The notes: generated by a model from the letters alone, not told the origin. Shown: positions 36,597 through 45,363, numbered from the stretch's first letter. The stretch: DNA of 64,000 bases from Aquimarina sp. MMG016 (GCF_018100805.1 NZ_JAGJEA010000001.1:620001-684000), one strand, 5' to 3'. Made by a program: numbers and translations.

Positions 36597-36739
36597 CCAC
36601 CATACACCTCCTTTCTATTTTACAATAAAGTTAAATGTTAATTTTTATTCTAAATTGAACATCATAAATACTTTTTAACAATATTATCAACAATAAAGTT
36701 GCGATTTATGGGTAAAAATCCCCATTTTCACATCAAAAT

Positions 36740-36778
36740 TTGCATATTTGGAAGTAATGTTGCATATTTGGAAGTAAT
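36740..36778 (+). repeat. Two tandem 19-bp direct repeats upstream of XRE gene
   Basis: TTGCATATTTGGAAGTAAT occurs twice at 36740-36758 and 36760-36778, exactly identical, with a 20-bp period (about two helical turns). The second copy ends 12 bp before the XRE ATG. Both copies on one face of the helix suit tandem binding sites of a small regulator, perhaps the product of the adjacent gene. Confidence 0.75.
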
Positions 36779-36790
36779 ATCTTTATAAAC

Positions 36791-37060
36791 ATGGAAGACG
36801 TCAAAAAAAATAGAAAAGTAGAGGTTTTTGAAACATTAAAAGCCAGAATGAAGCAGAAGCAATATACCAATTACCAACTTCATAAATTAACTAATATTTC
36901 TCAGAGCTCATTAAGTCGTTACTTTAATAATGAATCTGATATGTCCTTATCAGCCTTTTTAAAAATATGTAATGCCTTAGATTTCAAATGCTATCTCGTT
37001 CCAGCTGATGAGATCACAGAAGAATTCGAATCTTCCTTAAACTTAAAAATCAAACCTTAA
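36791..37060 (+). CDS. Small XRE-family HTH regulator
   Basis: An 89-residue protein with a central helix-turn-helix (NYQLHKLTNISQSSLSRYFNN, about 26-46, then MSLSAFLKICNALDF). The basic N-terminus and acidic C-terminus frame the domain. It has no additional sensor domain, so it may act as an autoregulator or an antitoxin-like repressor, although no toxin gene is adjacent. The direct repeats at 36740-36778 are the likely binding sites. The last 18 bp overlap the 3' end of convergent dinB. Confidence 0.88.
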   Translation: MEDVKKNRKVEVFETLKARMKQKQYTNYQLHKLTNISQSSLSRYFNNESDMSLSAFLKICNALDFKCYLVPADEITEEFESSLNLKIKP

Positions 37061-38149
37061 CTGAATAATTTCCACCTCATCCTTTTTGGTGTCTTTTTTC
37101 TTTTCCTTACCTGTATTCAGATTAGAAAGTGAAATCCCAAGTAATCGTACAGAATTCTTCATCTTCTCCTGATACAACAGCTCTTTTGCCGTTTCTAATA
37201 AGATATCGGCATCACTTACGTAATATGGTAATGTTTTACTTCGAGTTTGTAATGAAAAATCGCTATACTTGATTTTTAAAGTAATTGTTCTTCCGGCCAC
37301 TTTGCTTCGTTTCAGACGTTTTTGGAGTTCTTCGGCTATACTTTCTAACCGCTCCAGCATATAAATCTCTGAAGAAATATTATCACTAAAAGTACGCTCC
37401 GCAGCCAAAGACTTGCGCTCGCGATTCGGTTTTACCTTGCTCAGATGAATTCCACGAACGATACGATAGTAATGTCCACCAGATTTACCAAAATGTTGTG
37501 TTAGAAACTCTTCGGATTTCGATTTCAGGTCTTTTCCGGTATAAATACCCATCTGGTACATTTTAGCTTGGGTGACCTTACCTACTCCGTAGAATTTTTT
37601 GACATCAAGGTCTTCAAGAAATTCAATTACCTCTTCAGGATTTACAGTTTTCTGGCCATTGGGTTTATTATAATCACTGGCAACTTTGGCAATGAACTTA
37701 TTAATCGATATTCCTGCAGAAGCTGTTAAACCAACTTCATCAAAAATTTGTTGCCTAATTTCTTTTGCAATCAAAGTCGCGCTGGGATTTCCCTTTTTAT
37801 TTTCGGTAACATCTAGATAAGCCTCATCTAATGATAGCGGTTCCACCAAATCCGTATACTGGAAGAATATCTTTCGTACCTGTTTTGAGATATCCTGATA
37901 TCGATCAAATCTAGGTCTTACAAAAATCAATTCCGGGCACAGCTTTCTTGCTGTAAAACCAGGCATAGCTGATCGTACACCAAACTTGCGAGCTTCATAA
38001 CTTGCAGCACTAACCACTCCACGTTTTCCTCCTCCTCCAACTGCTAATGGTTTTCCTCTAAGCTCAGGATTATCCATTTGCTCTACAGAAGCATAAAAGG
38101 CATCCATATCTACGTGTATGATCTTTCTATGTGGTATTTGTTCTTCCAA
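37043..38149 (-). CDS. dinB: DNA polymerase IV
   Basis: A 368-residue Y-family translesion polymerase. IIHVDMDAFYASVEQ supplies the first catalytic Asp (residue 14) and PLSLDEAYLDVT (about 106-117) the second acidic pair. GISINKFIAKVASDYNKPNG is the palm motif, FYGVGKVTQAKM the helix-hairpin-helix, and the C-terminal little-finger domain ends around 350. The C-terminus QLRFDF resembles the beta-clamp-binding peptide. The start is TTG at 38149; no in-frame ATG lies upstream before a stop at 38174-38176, and the -7 element at 38169-38176 agrees. No lexA-like box was identified. Confidence 0.95.
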   Translation of the reverse strand: MEEQIPHRKIIHVDMDAFYASVEQMDNPELRGKPLAVGGGGKRGVVSAASYEARKFGVRSAMPGFTARKLCPELIFVRPRFDRYQDISKQVRKIFFQYTDLVEPLSLDEAYLDVTENKKGNPSATLIAKEIRQQIFDEVGLTASAGISINKFIAKVASDYNKPNGQKTVNPEEVIEFLEDLDVKKFYGVGKVTQAKMYQMGIYTGKDLKSKSEEFLTQHFGKSGGHYYRIVRGIHLSKVKPNRERKSLAAERTFSDNISSEIYMLERLESIAEELQKRLKRSKVAGRTITLKIKYSDFSLQTRSKTLPYYVSDADILLETAKELLYQEKMKNSVRLLGISLSNLNTGKEKKKDTKKDEVEIIQLRFDF

Positions 38150-38168
38150 AAGAAAAGTGAATTCATTA

Positions 38169-38176
38169 CAAATTTA
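38169..38176 (-). promoter_or_regulatory. -7 element for dinB
   Basis: TAAATTTG on the minus strand, exact TAnnTTTG match. It places transcription start about 13 nt before the TTG start codon of dinB, supporting that start. Confidence 0.45.
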
Positions 38177-38238
38177 GAGCTTCTTTCATTAAAGTAATAA
38201 TAGTGTTTATATACCTTTACAAAACAAACGAATCTAAA

Positions 38239-38901
38239 ATGCTCAAAACAGCAATCATATTAGGCGCAACAGGATTAACCGGAGGGATTCTGTTACAAAA
38301 ATTAATGGATGATGATCGATATGAAAAAATTAAACTGTTTTCCAGATCCAGTGTAAACATTTCACATCCTAAAATCGAAGAACATTTGGTAGATCTTTTA
38401 CAACTAAGAAATTATGCTCAGGACTTTATCGCTGATGAAGTTTTTTGTTGTATTGGCACTACCAATGCCAAAACTCCAGACAAAGAACTATATCACAATA
38501 TAGATTATGGAATTCCTGTAAGTGCTGCCCAACTATGTAAAACCAATAAAATTTCAACTTTGATTGTGATTTCAGCTTTAGGAGCTGATCCTAAAAGTCG
38601 TGTATTCTATAATCGAACCAAAGGCGAAATGGAAGAAGCGGTTTTAGAATTTGACATTCCAAAAACGCATATCTTACAACCTTCTTTAATTGGTGGGCAA
38701 CGTTATGAAAAACGTCCTGGTGAGTACTTTTTTAAACAATTGATGAAAGTTTTTAATCCTTTACTGATTGGTTCCTTCAAAAAATATCGAACAATCAACC
38801 CTGAAACGATCGTTTCAGCAATGGTTTGGTTGGCAAACCACAAGTTTCATCAAAAAAGAATTATTTCTGATGAGATCCAAGAAATTGCCCTTAAAAAGTA
38901 G
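38239..38901 (+). CDS. NAD(P)H-binding Rossmann protein
   Basis: A 220-residue atypical SDR. The dinucleotide loop is ILGATGLTGGILLQKL at the N-terminus, and KISTLIVISALGADPKSRVFYNRTKGEMEEAV carries the Ser-Tyr-Lys-like set (Y-N-R-T-K), which resembles the HTATIP2/TIP30 and YtfG-like oxidoreductase group. Substrate unknown. I start it at the ATG at 38239 rather than the GTG at 38203, because a TACCTTTA -7 element (38212-38219) sits between them. Confidence 0.87.
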   Translation: MLKTAIILGATGLTGGILLQKLMDDDRYEKIKLFSRSSVNISHPKIEEHLVDLLQLRNYAQDFIADEVFCCIGTTNAKTPDKELYHNIDYGIPVSAAQLCKTNKISTLIVISALGADPKSRVFYNRTKGEMEEAVLEFDIPKTHILQPSLIGGQRYEKRPGEYFFKQLMKVFNPLLIGSFKKYRTINPETIVSAMVWLANHKFHQKRIISDEIQEIALKK

Positions 38902-38972
38902 TACAATTGGTTCATTTACCGTATCCGTATCTTTCTAAACCCTTATTATTACCAAACATCCAGAACAGCTTC

Positions 38973-38980
38973 TACATTTG
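38973..38980 (+). promoter_or_regulatory. -7 element for the gene at 39015
   Basis: TACATTTG, an exact match, 34 bp before the ATG at 39015. It lies inside the longer frame that begins at 38907, so it supports the shorter gene. Confidence 0.45.
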
Positions 38981-39014
38981 TCCAAAAGTATTTATTATTA
39001 AAAAACAAAGAATT

Positions 39015-39713
39015 ATGAAGCTATTAAAAAAAATCACACTGGTATGCTGTACCCTTTTATTTTCCTTAAGTCTTTTTGCTCAATCTAATATAAAATCCTT
39101 TAGTTTTAAGAAGGGAGAAGTGTTGGATATTCTTTTACTAACCAATAAGCCAAATATCGAAAAAGACTTTGAGAAATACAAAAAGACTGCTTTTCCTGTA
39201 GCTTTTAAAAGAACTTATCGACCACAACCTGGATTTAGTATTAAGGAAACAACCCAGGGAAACATTCAACCTACTACTTTTATTTTTGGTAAATGGAATG
39301 ACTTAAAAAATCGTGAACAGTTTATTTCAGAAATCGAAGATGTGGTTCCGGATTTTCATGTACAACGAAGAAATATGTGGTCTATATTTAATTTAACGTA
39401 TTATGAAATGCCAAAAGATATTTCTTTTAAAATCGATAAGAACAAATACAATGTAGCCACATCTTATTGGAAAAAAGATGCTGCATCTTTTAAAAAATTT
39501 ACAAACCTTTGGTTACAAAAATCAACGGCAAATGGAGGAAAAAACATTCTACAACTTACCAACGGAAAATCACCTATTGGATATTATCATAACCCTGATC
39601 TACTGGTGATTACTCAATGGGACAGTAAAGAAGATTTTGATGCTTTTTATAAAGAAAATCTTGCCATGAACCATAATGGTGTATTACATGTAAACCAATT
39701 TGTATTAAACTAG
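39015..39713 (+). CDS. Exported protein of unknown function (ferredoxin-like fold guess)
   Basis: A 232-residue protein whose signal peptide MKLLKKITLVCCTLLFSLSLFAQ justifies the ATG at 39015. The frame is open upstream, but the extra sequence is not signal-like. The mature part has two halves that each begin with a strand and include W(K/D) pairs (FIFGKWNDLKNREQFISEIE, VITQWDSKEDFDAFYKEN). This looks like a tandem dimeric alpha-beta barrel (DUF1330/EthD-like) arrangement. That fold is inferred only. It precedes an AraC-type regulator by 32 bp. Confidence 0.75.
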   Translation: MKLLKKITLVCCTLLFSLSLFAQSNIKSFSFKKGEVLDILLLTNKPNIEKDFEKYKKTAFPVAFKRTYRPQPGFSIKETTQGNIQPTTFIFGKWNDLKNREQFISEIEDVVPDFHVQRRNMWSIFNLTYYEMPKDISFKIDKNKYNVATSYWKKDAASFKKFTNLWLQKSTANGGKNILQLTNGKSPIGYYHNPDLLVITQWDSKEDFDAFYKENLAMNHNGVLHVNQFVLN

Positions 39714-39745
39714 TATATTAACCTCGAAAACAGATCCCAACAAAT

Positions 39746-40882
39746 ATGCAGTCCATCCTAAATCAATTAGTTTATTTTGGGTATTTTCAAAGTTTATTCC
39801 TACTATTTATTTATGTGCTTTCTCCTAAAAAAAGAAAAAGCATCAACGGGTATGTAGCTTTTCTGGTACTTGTTTTAGCCATAGGATTGACAGGACGTGT
39901 ATTGTATATTTCGGGTTATTTTGGTGATAATTATCGCTGGGTTATTTTCTCCGAATTTGCCACCCTACTTTTTGGTGCCACCATTTATTTGTTTACCAGA
40001 TCCAGTTTATTGAACAAACCATTCTCTTATAGAGAGCTGTTTCATTATCTACCTGCTGTAGTATATAATATATTTGTTACAGTTGCTTTTATATTACCTT
40101 CTGATGAGATATTAAAAGCCAGAACAGAAAGTGGGGAAAACTTCAGATTCACCCTATTTTTTATCACGATAGGGCTGATTTTTAACATTACCTATTGGGC
40201 CTTGAGTCTCAAGATATTTTTAAAATTCAAAAAGGATCTTAAAAATGAATTGAGCTACCACATAAAATCTCAATTTTTTATGAATTTTCTTATTGCAGTA
40301 GGGTTCTGTTTAATTTGTTGGTTCACCTTGTTTGTTTATTGGGTTTTGGGATATGTGGGTCTTAGCAAATTAAGCTGGCAAGTGATATGGATAAGTATTG
40401 CCCTTATTATCCTGTTTATTACTTTTTATGGAATGAAAGAGCCTAAATTGTTTAGTATTACTACTATAATTACTCCAAAAAAGTATGCGCAATCTAAATT
40501 ATCAAACACAGAACTAGAAGCTTTAAAATTACAATTAGAGCATTTAATGGAGGAAAAAAAACCGTACCTCAACAGAAAATTATTAAAATCAGAATTGGCA
40601 GAAATGCTTGGTGTAAGTAACCCAGAAATTGCACGTTTACTCAATGAGCGTATTGGTATGAACTTTTTTGAATATATCAATTACTACAGAATCAAAGAGT
40701 TTATCGAACTTGCAAAAACGGACAAAGCCAAAAGCATGACCTTCTTTGGCCTAGCTCAGGAGGCAGGATTTAATTCTAAAACCACCTTTAATAAATCATT
40801 TAAAGATTTAATGGGATCGACTCCCAAGGTATATTTTACAAATTCATCAATCAAAAACGAACAAACAATTCATAAGCCATAA
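39746..40882 (+). CDS. Membrane-bound AraC-family regulator
   Basis: A 378-residue protein with about six to seven hydrophobic helices (residues 1-220) and a C-terminal AraC double helix-turn-helix (about 270-365; LLKSELAEMLGVSNPEIARLLNE, FGLAQEAGFNSKTTFNKSFK). The same architecture and several identical motifs occur in the regulator at 11533-12657 (SGFNSKSTFNKAFK there). Likely targets are adjacent: the exported protein upstream or the DUF2911 gene 5 bp downstream. Confidence 0.9.
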   Translation: MQSILNQLVYFGYFQSLFLLFIYVLSPKKRKSINGYVAFLVLVLAIGLTGRVLYISGYFGDNYRWVIFSEFATLLFGATIYLFTRSSLLNKPFSYRELFHYLPAVVYNIFVTVAFILPSDEILKARTESGENFRFTLFFITIGLIFNITYWALSLKIFLKFKKDLKNELSYHIKSQFFMNFLIAVGFCLICWFTLFVYWVLGYVGLSKLSWQVIWISIALIILFITFYGMKEPKLFSITTIITPKKYAQSKLSNTELEALKLQLEHLMEEKKPYLNRKLLKSELAEMLGVSNPEIARLLNERIGMNFFEYINYYRIKEFIELAKTDKAKSMTFFGLAQEAGFNSKTTFNKSFKDLMGSTPKVYFTNSSIKNEQTIHKP

Positions 40883-40887
40883 AAAAA

Positions 40888-41733
40888 ATGAAAAGAAATC
40901 TATATCTCTTAATTAGTTGCATAATTATTTTTAGTAATCCAATAATCGGACAACTTCAAATACCTGCCCTAAGCCCATCATCTAGAACAATACAAACAGT
41001 TGGACTAACCAGTATTGAAATCGAATATTCCAGACCAAGTAAAAGAGAGCGTACCATTTTTGGAAAAGGCGGTTTATTGCCAAATGGCGAAATATGGAGA
41101 ACAGGTGCCAACGCTGCAACCAAAATTACATTTAGTGACAATATTAAAATATTTGATACAACATTAGAAAAAGGCTCTTATACCATACTCACTAAGCCTG
41201 ACACAGCCAGTTGGGAGGTTTATTTTTATACATATGAATCAAGCAATTGGAATTCTTATGTCAATAGTAAACCTATTGCAAGATTTACCGCTAATATCAA
41301 TTCATTAAAAGATACAATGGAAACATTTATGATCTATATCGATCAAATTTCTTTGGATAGTGCACAACTGGTCTTTGCTTGGGAAAATAGTAAAGTTATG
41401 CTTCCTCTAAAAGTAGAAGTACATAATAAAACAATGGCTAATATCGAAAAAACACTATCAGGACCAACCAGTTTTGATTATTTTCAGGTAGCATTGTATT
41501 TGCACGAAGTAGGAAAAGATCTTGATAAAGCTTTGATATATATCCAAAAGGCTACAAAAAGTAAAAACCCATTATTTTTTCAAGTGTATAGAGAAGCATT
41601 AATCCTGGCAGATCTTGGCAGAAAAACTGAAGCTATTGGTGTCGCAAAACAATCCTTAGAGCTTTCTAAAAAGGCTAGAAATAAGGACTTTATCAGATTA
41701 AACGAAAAGTTTATTGAAAAATGGGAGAGATAG
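40888..41733 (+). CDS. DUF2911 domain exported protein
   Basis: A 281-residue exported protein with a signal peptide (MKRNLYLLISCIIIFSNPIIGQ). DUF2911 spans about 25-170: LSPSSRTIQTVGLTSIEIEY, the RxREIFG-like KRERTIFGKGGLLPNGEIWRTGANAATKI and LEKGSYTILTKPD are all recognisable. The C-terminal third (LDKALIYIQKATKSKNPLFFQ, LADLGRKTEAIGVAKQSLEL) is TPR-like. The function of DUF2911 is unknown. It follows the AraC-type gene by 5 bp and is probably co-transcribed. A palindromic repeat lies beyond its stop. Confidence 0.9.
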   Translation: MKRNLYLLISCIIIFSNPIIGQLQIPALSPSSRTIQTVGLTSIEIEYSRPSKRERTIFGKGGLLPNGEIWRTGANAATKITFSDNIKIFDTTLEKGSYTILTKPDTASWEVYFYTYESSNWNSYVNSKPIARFTANINSLKDTMETFMIYIDQISLDSAQLVFAWENSKVMLPLKVEVHNKTMANIEKTLSGPTSFDYFQVALYLHEVGKDLDKALIYIQKATKSKNPLFFQVYREALILADLGRKTEAIGVAKQSLELSKKARNKDFIRLNEKFIEKWER

Positions 41734-41772
41734 GCTATATTTTGATTCTAATAAACTTGTTATAAGAAAAAT

Positions 41773-41800
41773 AGATTCTTGCCTACGCAGGAATGACAAA
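41773..41800. repeat. Palindromic intergenic repeat
   Basis: Hairpin with 8-bp arms ATTCTTGC and GCAGGAAT (one T-G pair) and a 4-nt loop, followed by GACAAA. Its inverse begins TTTGTCATTC, the same as the repeat translated inside metG. Translated on the minus strand it gives FLRRQESI, a familiar sign of this dispersed repeat type. Confidence 0.7.
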
Positions 41801-41808
41801 TTATTGAT

Positions 41809-42276
41809 ATGATCGAAATAGAACGTAAATTTCTGGTTACTGCTGAAGCCTTTAAAACCGAAGCTCAAAACAGCTATCGTATTGTACAAGGGTTTCTGAA
41901 TACTGATCCCGAACGAACAGTACGTATTCGTATCAAAGGAGAGGAAGCGTTTATCACTGTTAAGGGAAAAGGTAATAACTCTGGTACTTCTCGTTTTGAA
42001 TGGGAAAAGGAAATCACAGTGACTGATGCTGAAGCCCTTCTTCCTCTTTGTGAGAAAGGAATTATCGAAAAAACACGCTACGAAGTTAAATCCGGAACGC
42101 ATACTTATGAAATAGATGAATTCTTTGGCGAAAACGAAGGGTTAATCATTGCTGAAATCGAATTAAATAATGAAAATGAAACTTTTTCCAAGCCCGATTG
42201 GTTAGGAAAAGAAGTTACCGGAGATAATAGATATTACAACTCACAATTGAGCAAAATTCCCTATTCTCTATGGTAA
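41809..42276 (+). CDS. CYTH-domain phosphohydrolase-like protein
   Basis: A 155-residue single-domain member of the CYTH (adenylate cyclase IV/thiamine triphosphatase) superfamily. The N-terminal ExExK signature is MIEIERKFLV (Glu3, Glu5, Lys7). The tunnel strands carry the usual charged residues: RTVRIRIKGEEAFITVKGK, RFEWEKEI, KTRYEVK, YEIDEFFGENEGLIIAEIEL. Such proteins typically hydrolyse inorganic triphosphate. The gene begins 8 bp after the palindromic repeat, so the repeat may affect its 5' leader. Confidence 0.93.
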   Translation: MIEIERKFLVTAEAFKTEAQNSYRIVQGFLNTDPERTVRIRIKGEEAFITVKGKGNNSGTSRFEWEKEITVTDAEALLPLCEKGIIEKTRYEVKSGTHTYEIDEFFGENEGLIIAEIELNNENETFSKPDWLGKEVTGDNRYYNSQLSKIPYSLW

Positions 42277-42392
42277 AAAAGTAAACCACTTATTTAGTTT
42301 CCACAGTTAACAAAACAGTAACATATTTTTCTCGTAAGGGATGAATTATCAATTCGTCTATTGGGACTTAATATTAACCAAATTTAGAAAAT

Positions 42393-43298
42393 ATGTTACT
42401 CAAACCTAAAAAATCCCTAGTCGGGATAGTATTATTTTTTTGTCCTTTTTTAAACGTTAATGCACAGATTCCGGTAGATGGTTTTTACCCTAAAAAGAAT
42501 ACATTTACTGTTGCATCCAGTTATTCTTTTAAGAGTTACGATCAGTTTTATCGTGGATCAGAACTCTCTGATGGTAATCCAGCAGGATTGGGAGAAATTT
42601 CGTCTTCGATATTCTCTATTTATGGTTTATATGCCATAACAGATTGGTTATCTTCTACAGTGAATTTACCTTACATAACTGTTCAAAGCGAAGACGGGGC
42701 TCCAGACCCTATTCAACAAGTAGATGAAGTCTATGGAGTTCAAGATCTGGGCATTTTCCTAAAAGCTAAGGTTTTAGGAAAAAAATTTAATAATTCTTCC
42801 AACATAAGTATAGGAGGAGCAACAGGAGTTACCTTTCCGGTTAGTGATTATGAAGGAGCAGGAGTATTATCATTAGGAAATAAAGCTACTACTGTAAATG
42901 GTGCAGCAATTTTTCAATACTCAACTCCTATTAACATTTTTGCCGAGATTCAATTAGGATACAGCTATAGAAATAGTAGCGATTTTGACATTCCAAATGC
43001 TACAGTTTATAGTGCTAAAGTTGGATATCATAATCAATTTATTTATCTGCATGCCAAACTAGATATACAAAACTCTATGTCTGGTTTGGATATTGGAACT
43101 CCTGAATTCGGACAAGCAGGTGGTCCCGCTATTCTTCCTGAAACTGAAGTAGATTTTACGAATCTGTCATTTGATTTTTACGTTCCTATATATAAAAACA
43201 ATTTCGGAGCTTCTGCAAGTTACGGTACTACTTTGGATGGTAGAAATTATAACAAAGAATCTGCTTTTTCCTTTGGGTTGGTATATACCGCTAGATAG
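42393..43298 (+). CDS. Outer-membrane beta-barrel-like protein
   Basis: A 301-residue protein with a signal peptide (VLFFCPFLNVNAQ end) and alternating hydrophobic/polar beta-strands ending in Phe or Tyr (FGLVYTAR at the C-terminus), as expected for an outer-membrane beta-barrel. Strand-like segments include YGLYAITDWLSSTVNLPYI, VQDLGIFLKAKVLG and IQLGYSYRNSSDF. It resembles the broad meta-pathway phenol degradation-like / transporter family, but the ligand is not indicated by neighbours. The 116-bp gap upstream contains no clear promoter. Confidence 0.75.
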   Translation: MLLKPKKSLVGIVLFFCPFLNVNAQIPVDGFYPKKNTFTVASSYSFKSYDQFYRGSELSDGNPAGLGEISSSIFSIYGLYAITDWLSSTVNLPYITVQSEDGAPDPIQQVDEVYGVQDLGIFLKAKVLGKKFNNSSNISIGGATGVTFPVSDYEGAGVLSLGNKATTVNGAAIFQYSTPINIFAEIQLGYSYRNSSDFDIPNATVYSAKVGYHNQFIYLHAKLDIQNSMSGLDIGTPEFGQAGGPAILPETEVDFTNLSFDFYVPIYKNNFGASASYGTTLDGRNYNKESAFSFGLVYTAR

Positions 43299-43314
43299 TT
43301 AGAAACACATAAGG

Positions 43315-43344
43315 TCACCATCAAATGATTATATTTGATGGTGA
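43315..43344. terminator. Hairpin, possible terminator
   Basis: Perfect 12-bp arms (TCACCATCAAAT and complement) with a 6-nt loop, between the barrel gene and the lipoprotein gene. The T-rich tail is short (ATTTATCTT), so termination efficiency is uncertain. Confidence 0.45.
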
Positions 43345-43365
43345 TTTATCTTAAAATAGTTCGTC

Positions 43366-43896
43366 ATGAAATATCTATACTTATCTCTTCGCAAAAAGAT
43401 TATATATATTTTTTCATTATTCACATTGCTTTCGTCTTGCAAACAACCTAATGAAATACCTGCTCCAAAGGCCGAAACTACCCCTAATATTGTTACTGAG
43501 ACAAAACCTTCAGCTAAATCTATTAAAGATGAATTAGAAAAAGATGGGTTTCAGATTTTCGAATATATAGATAAAGAAACCGGAGACACCATAATTATGC
43601 AACAATATTTTATAGCCTTTTTAAAAAGAGGGGCAAATCGTTCCCAAAGCAAAGAAGAAGCTGATAGCCTTCAAAAACTGCATATGGAGCACTTAGGAAA
43701 AATGTATAAAGAAGGATATGCCGACATTTCGGGGCCTTTTGGAGATGATGGAGATATTCGCGGTATCACAATTTACAATACTCCAACCCAAAAAATGGCA
43801 GATAGTCTTGCAAATCTTGATCCAATGGTTAAAGCAGGTCGCCTAACTATTGAGGTACACCCTTGGTGGGCTGCAAAAGGGTTTCCACTTCGATAG
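43366..43896 (+). CDS. YCII-like domain lipoprotein
   Basis: A 176-residue lipoprotein with lipobox LLSSC. After a Pro/Thr-rich linker (about 20-50), the C-terminal 110 residues match the YCII-related dimeric alpha-beta barrel fold: YFIAFLKRGANRSQSKEEADSLQKLHMEHLGKMY, GPFGDDGDIRGITIYNTP, DPMVKAGRLTIEVHPWW. YCII proteins have the HxD-type centre, and His is seen in MEHLGKM and VHPWW. An exported form is unusual; a small-molecule isomerase or peroxidase-like role is conceivable. It converges on the aldehyde dehydrogenase gene. Confidence 0.83.
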   Translation: MKYLYLSLRKKIIYIFSLFTLLSSCKQPNEIPAPKAETTPNIVTETKPSAKSIKDELEKDGFQIFEYIDKETGDTIIMQQYFIAFLKRGANRSQSKEEADSLQKLHMEHLGKMYKEGYADISGPFGDDGDIRGITIYNTPTQKMADSLANLDPMVKAGRLTIEVHPWWAAKGFPLR

Positions 43897-43907
43897 AAAA
43901 TGGAAAA

Positions 43908-45329
43908 TTAGAAATACTTAAGTGTCAGGTCAATCAGCTTTTGTTTAAATTCTGTATAAGGAGGTGACATAAACTCAATGGCACTGGGTAGTTTTTGCTT
44001 AAACATGGCTCGTTCGTTTGTAAATTCTATAAACCCATAATGTCCTCGGGATTTACCAATACCACTATTGTTGATGCCTCCAAAAGGTAAATTAGGATTA
44101 CCAACATGAATTGCTGACATGTTGATACAAGAAGCGCCAGAACTAGTGTTTTCCAGGAAGTACTTGATATTTTTTTTACTTCGACTATATAAATACATTG
44201 CCAACGGTTTCTCTTTAGTATTAATCAATTCGACAACCTCTTCTTTATCTTTATATGAGATAATAGGAAGTATTGGCCCAAAGATTTCATATTGCATTAG
44301 ATCAGAATCCTTTGGTGGATCCATAACCAAAGTTGGCTCGATGTATCTATCCTCTTCATCCAACGCACCCCCATAAACAACACTTCCGCCTTTTTGGATA
44401 GTATTTTCTAAATACCCTTTTAATCTCTCAAAATGTTTAGAACTGATAACTCTAAGATAATCCGGTGATTTTATAGCATCATCCCCATAGTTCTTAACAA
44501 TCTGATGGGTCAAACCTCTAATAAAATCATCCTTTTTACTCTCATGAACAATCACATAATCCGGTGCGATACAAATCTGCCCTGCATTGATAAATTTAGC
44601 CCAGGCAATTCTTGGAATTATAGCTTTAAGATCTGCTGTTTCATCAATAATAGTAGGTGACTTCCCTCCTAGTTCCAAAGTTACACTTGATAGATGCTTA
44701 GCAGCTGCAGACATCACAACTTTACCAATCTCGGGAGCTCCCGTAAAAAAGATATGACTAAATTTCTTACTAAGTAGGGTGGTGGATACTTCTACACCAC
44801 CTTCTACCATAGCAATTTCTTTTCTCTCAAATGTTTCTTCAATAATTAACCTCATCACACTAACAGCATGAGAAGTAAATTCTGAAGGTTTAAGTATAAC
44901 CGAATTCCCTGCAGCAATCGCGGAAACTAAAGGCGCAAACAACAACTGCATTGGGTAATTCCATGGTGCGATGATGAGGCACATCCCTTTGGGCTCATAA
45001 TGAATCCAAGAGGATGAACCTATCATGGTTATCGGAGCAGGAACCTTTTTGGGCTCCATCCAATTTCGTAGATGTTTTATAGCAAATCTGATCTCGGTAA
45101 GAACAGGATAAATCTCGGTAAGATCTACCTCTGCTGAAGGTTTTCTGTAATCTTTCCACATTGCCTCCTGCAATTCCTTCCGAAATTTTAAGATCGATTT
45201 CTGAAATTTCTTCAGTTTCTTAATACGCTCTTTTGCATTCGTCTTTCCCACAAATCTATAATGGGATTGCTGCTCAGCATATATCTCTTCTATTACAGAA
45301 ATTGGCGTTTCATTAAGTTCAGTAGCCAT
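43908..45329 (-). CDS. Aldehyde dehydrogenase family protein
   Basis: A 473-residue NAD(P)-dependent aldehyde dehydrogenase of the class III (fatty aldehyde) type. Features are APWNYPMQLLFAP (catalytic Asn), TGAPEIGKVVM, VTLELGGKSPTI (general base Glu), and INAGQICIAPDYV (nucleophile Cys). The C-terminal part (LPSAIEFMSPPYTEF) is hydrophobic. It would oxidise a fatty or isoprenoid aldehyde to the acid that the acyl-CoA ligase can activate. It is the last gene of the leftward acyl-CoA cluster, 34 bp after the dehydrogenase-SCP2 gene. Confidence 0.92.
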   Translation of the reverse strand: MATELNETPISVIEEIYAEQQSHYRFVGKTNAKERIKKLKKFQKSILKFRKELQEAMWKDYRKPSAEVDLTEIYPVLTEIRFAIKHLRNWMEPKKVPAPITMIGSSSWIHYEPKGMCLIIAPWNYPMQLLFAPLVSAIAAGNSVILKPSEFTSHAVSVMRLIIEETFERKEIAMVEGGVEVSTTLLSKKFSHIFFTGAPEIGKVVMSAAAKHLSSVTLELGGKSPTIIDETADLKAIIPRIAWAKFINAGQICIAPDYVIVHESKKDDFIRGLTHQIVKNYGDDAIKSPDYLRVISSKHFERLKGYLENTIQKGGSVVYGGALDEEDRYIEPTLVMDPPKDSDLMQYEIFGPILPIISYKDKEEVVELINTKEKPLAMYLYSRSKKNIKYFLENTSSGASCINMSAIHVGNPNLPFGGINNSGIGKSRGHYGFIEFTNERAMFKQKLPSAIEFMSPPYTEFKQKLIDLTLKYF

Positions 45330-45363
45330 AATTCATCTTTGAAAATCATTAAAACTATCTCTT

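Noticed and set aside
36791-37060. XRE gene as the antitoxin of a toxin-antitoxin pair
   Set aside because: No toxin-like gene is adjacent on the same strand; the 39-residue membrane protein is divergent and unproven as a toxin.
41698-42102. 134-codon frame opposite the CYTH gene
   Set aside because: It mirrors the CYTH gene and the palindromic repeat (giving FLRRQESI); the CYTH frame has a full family signature.
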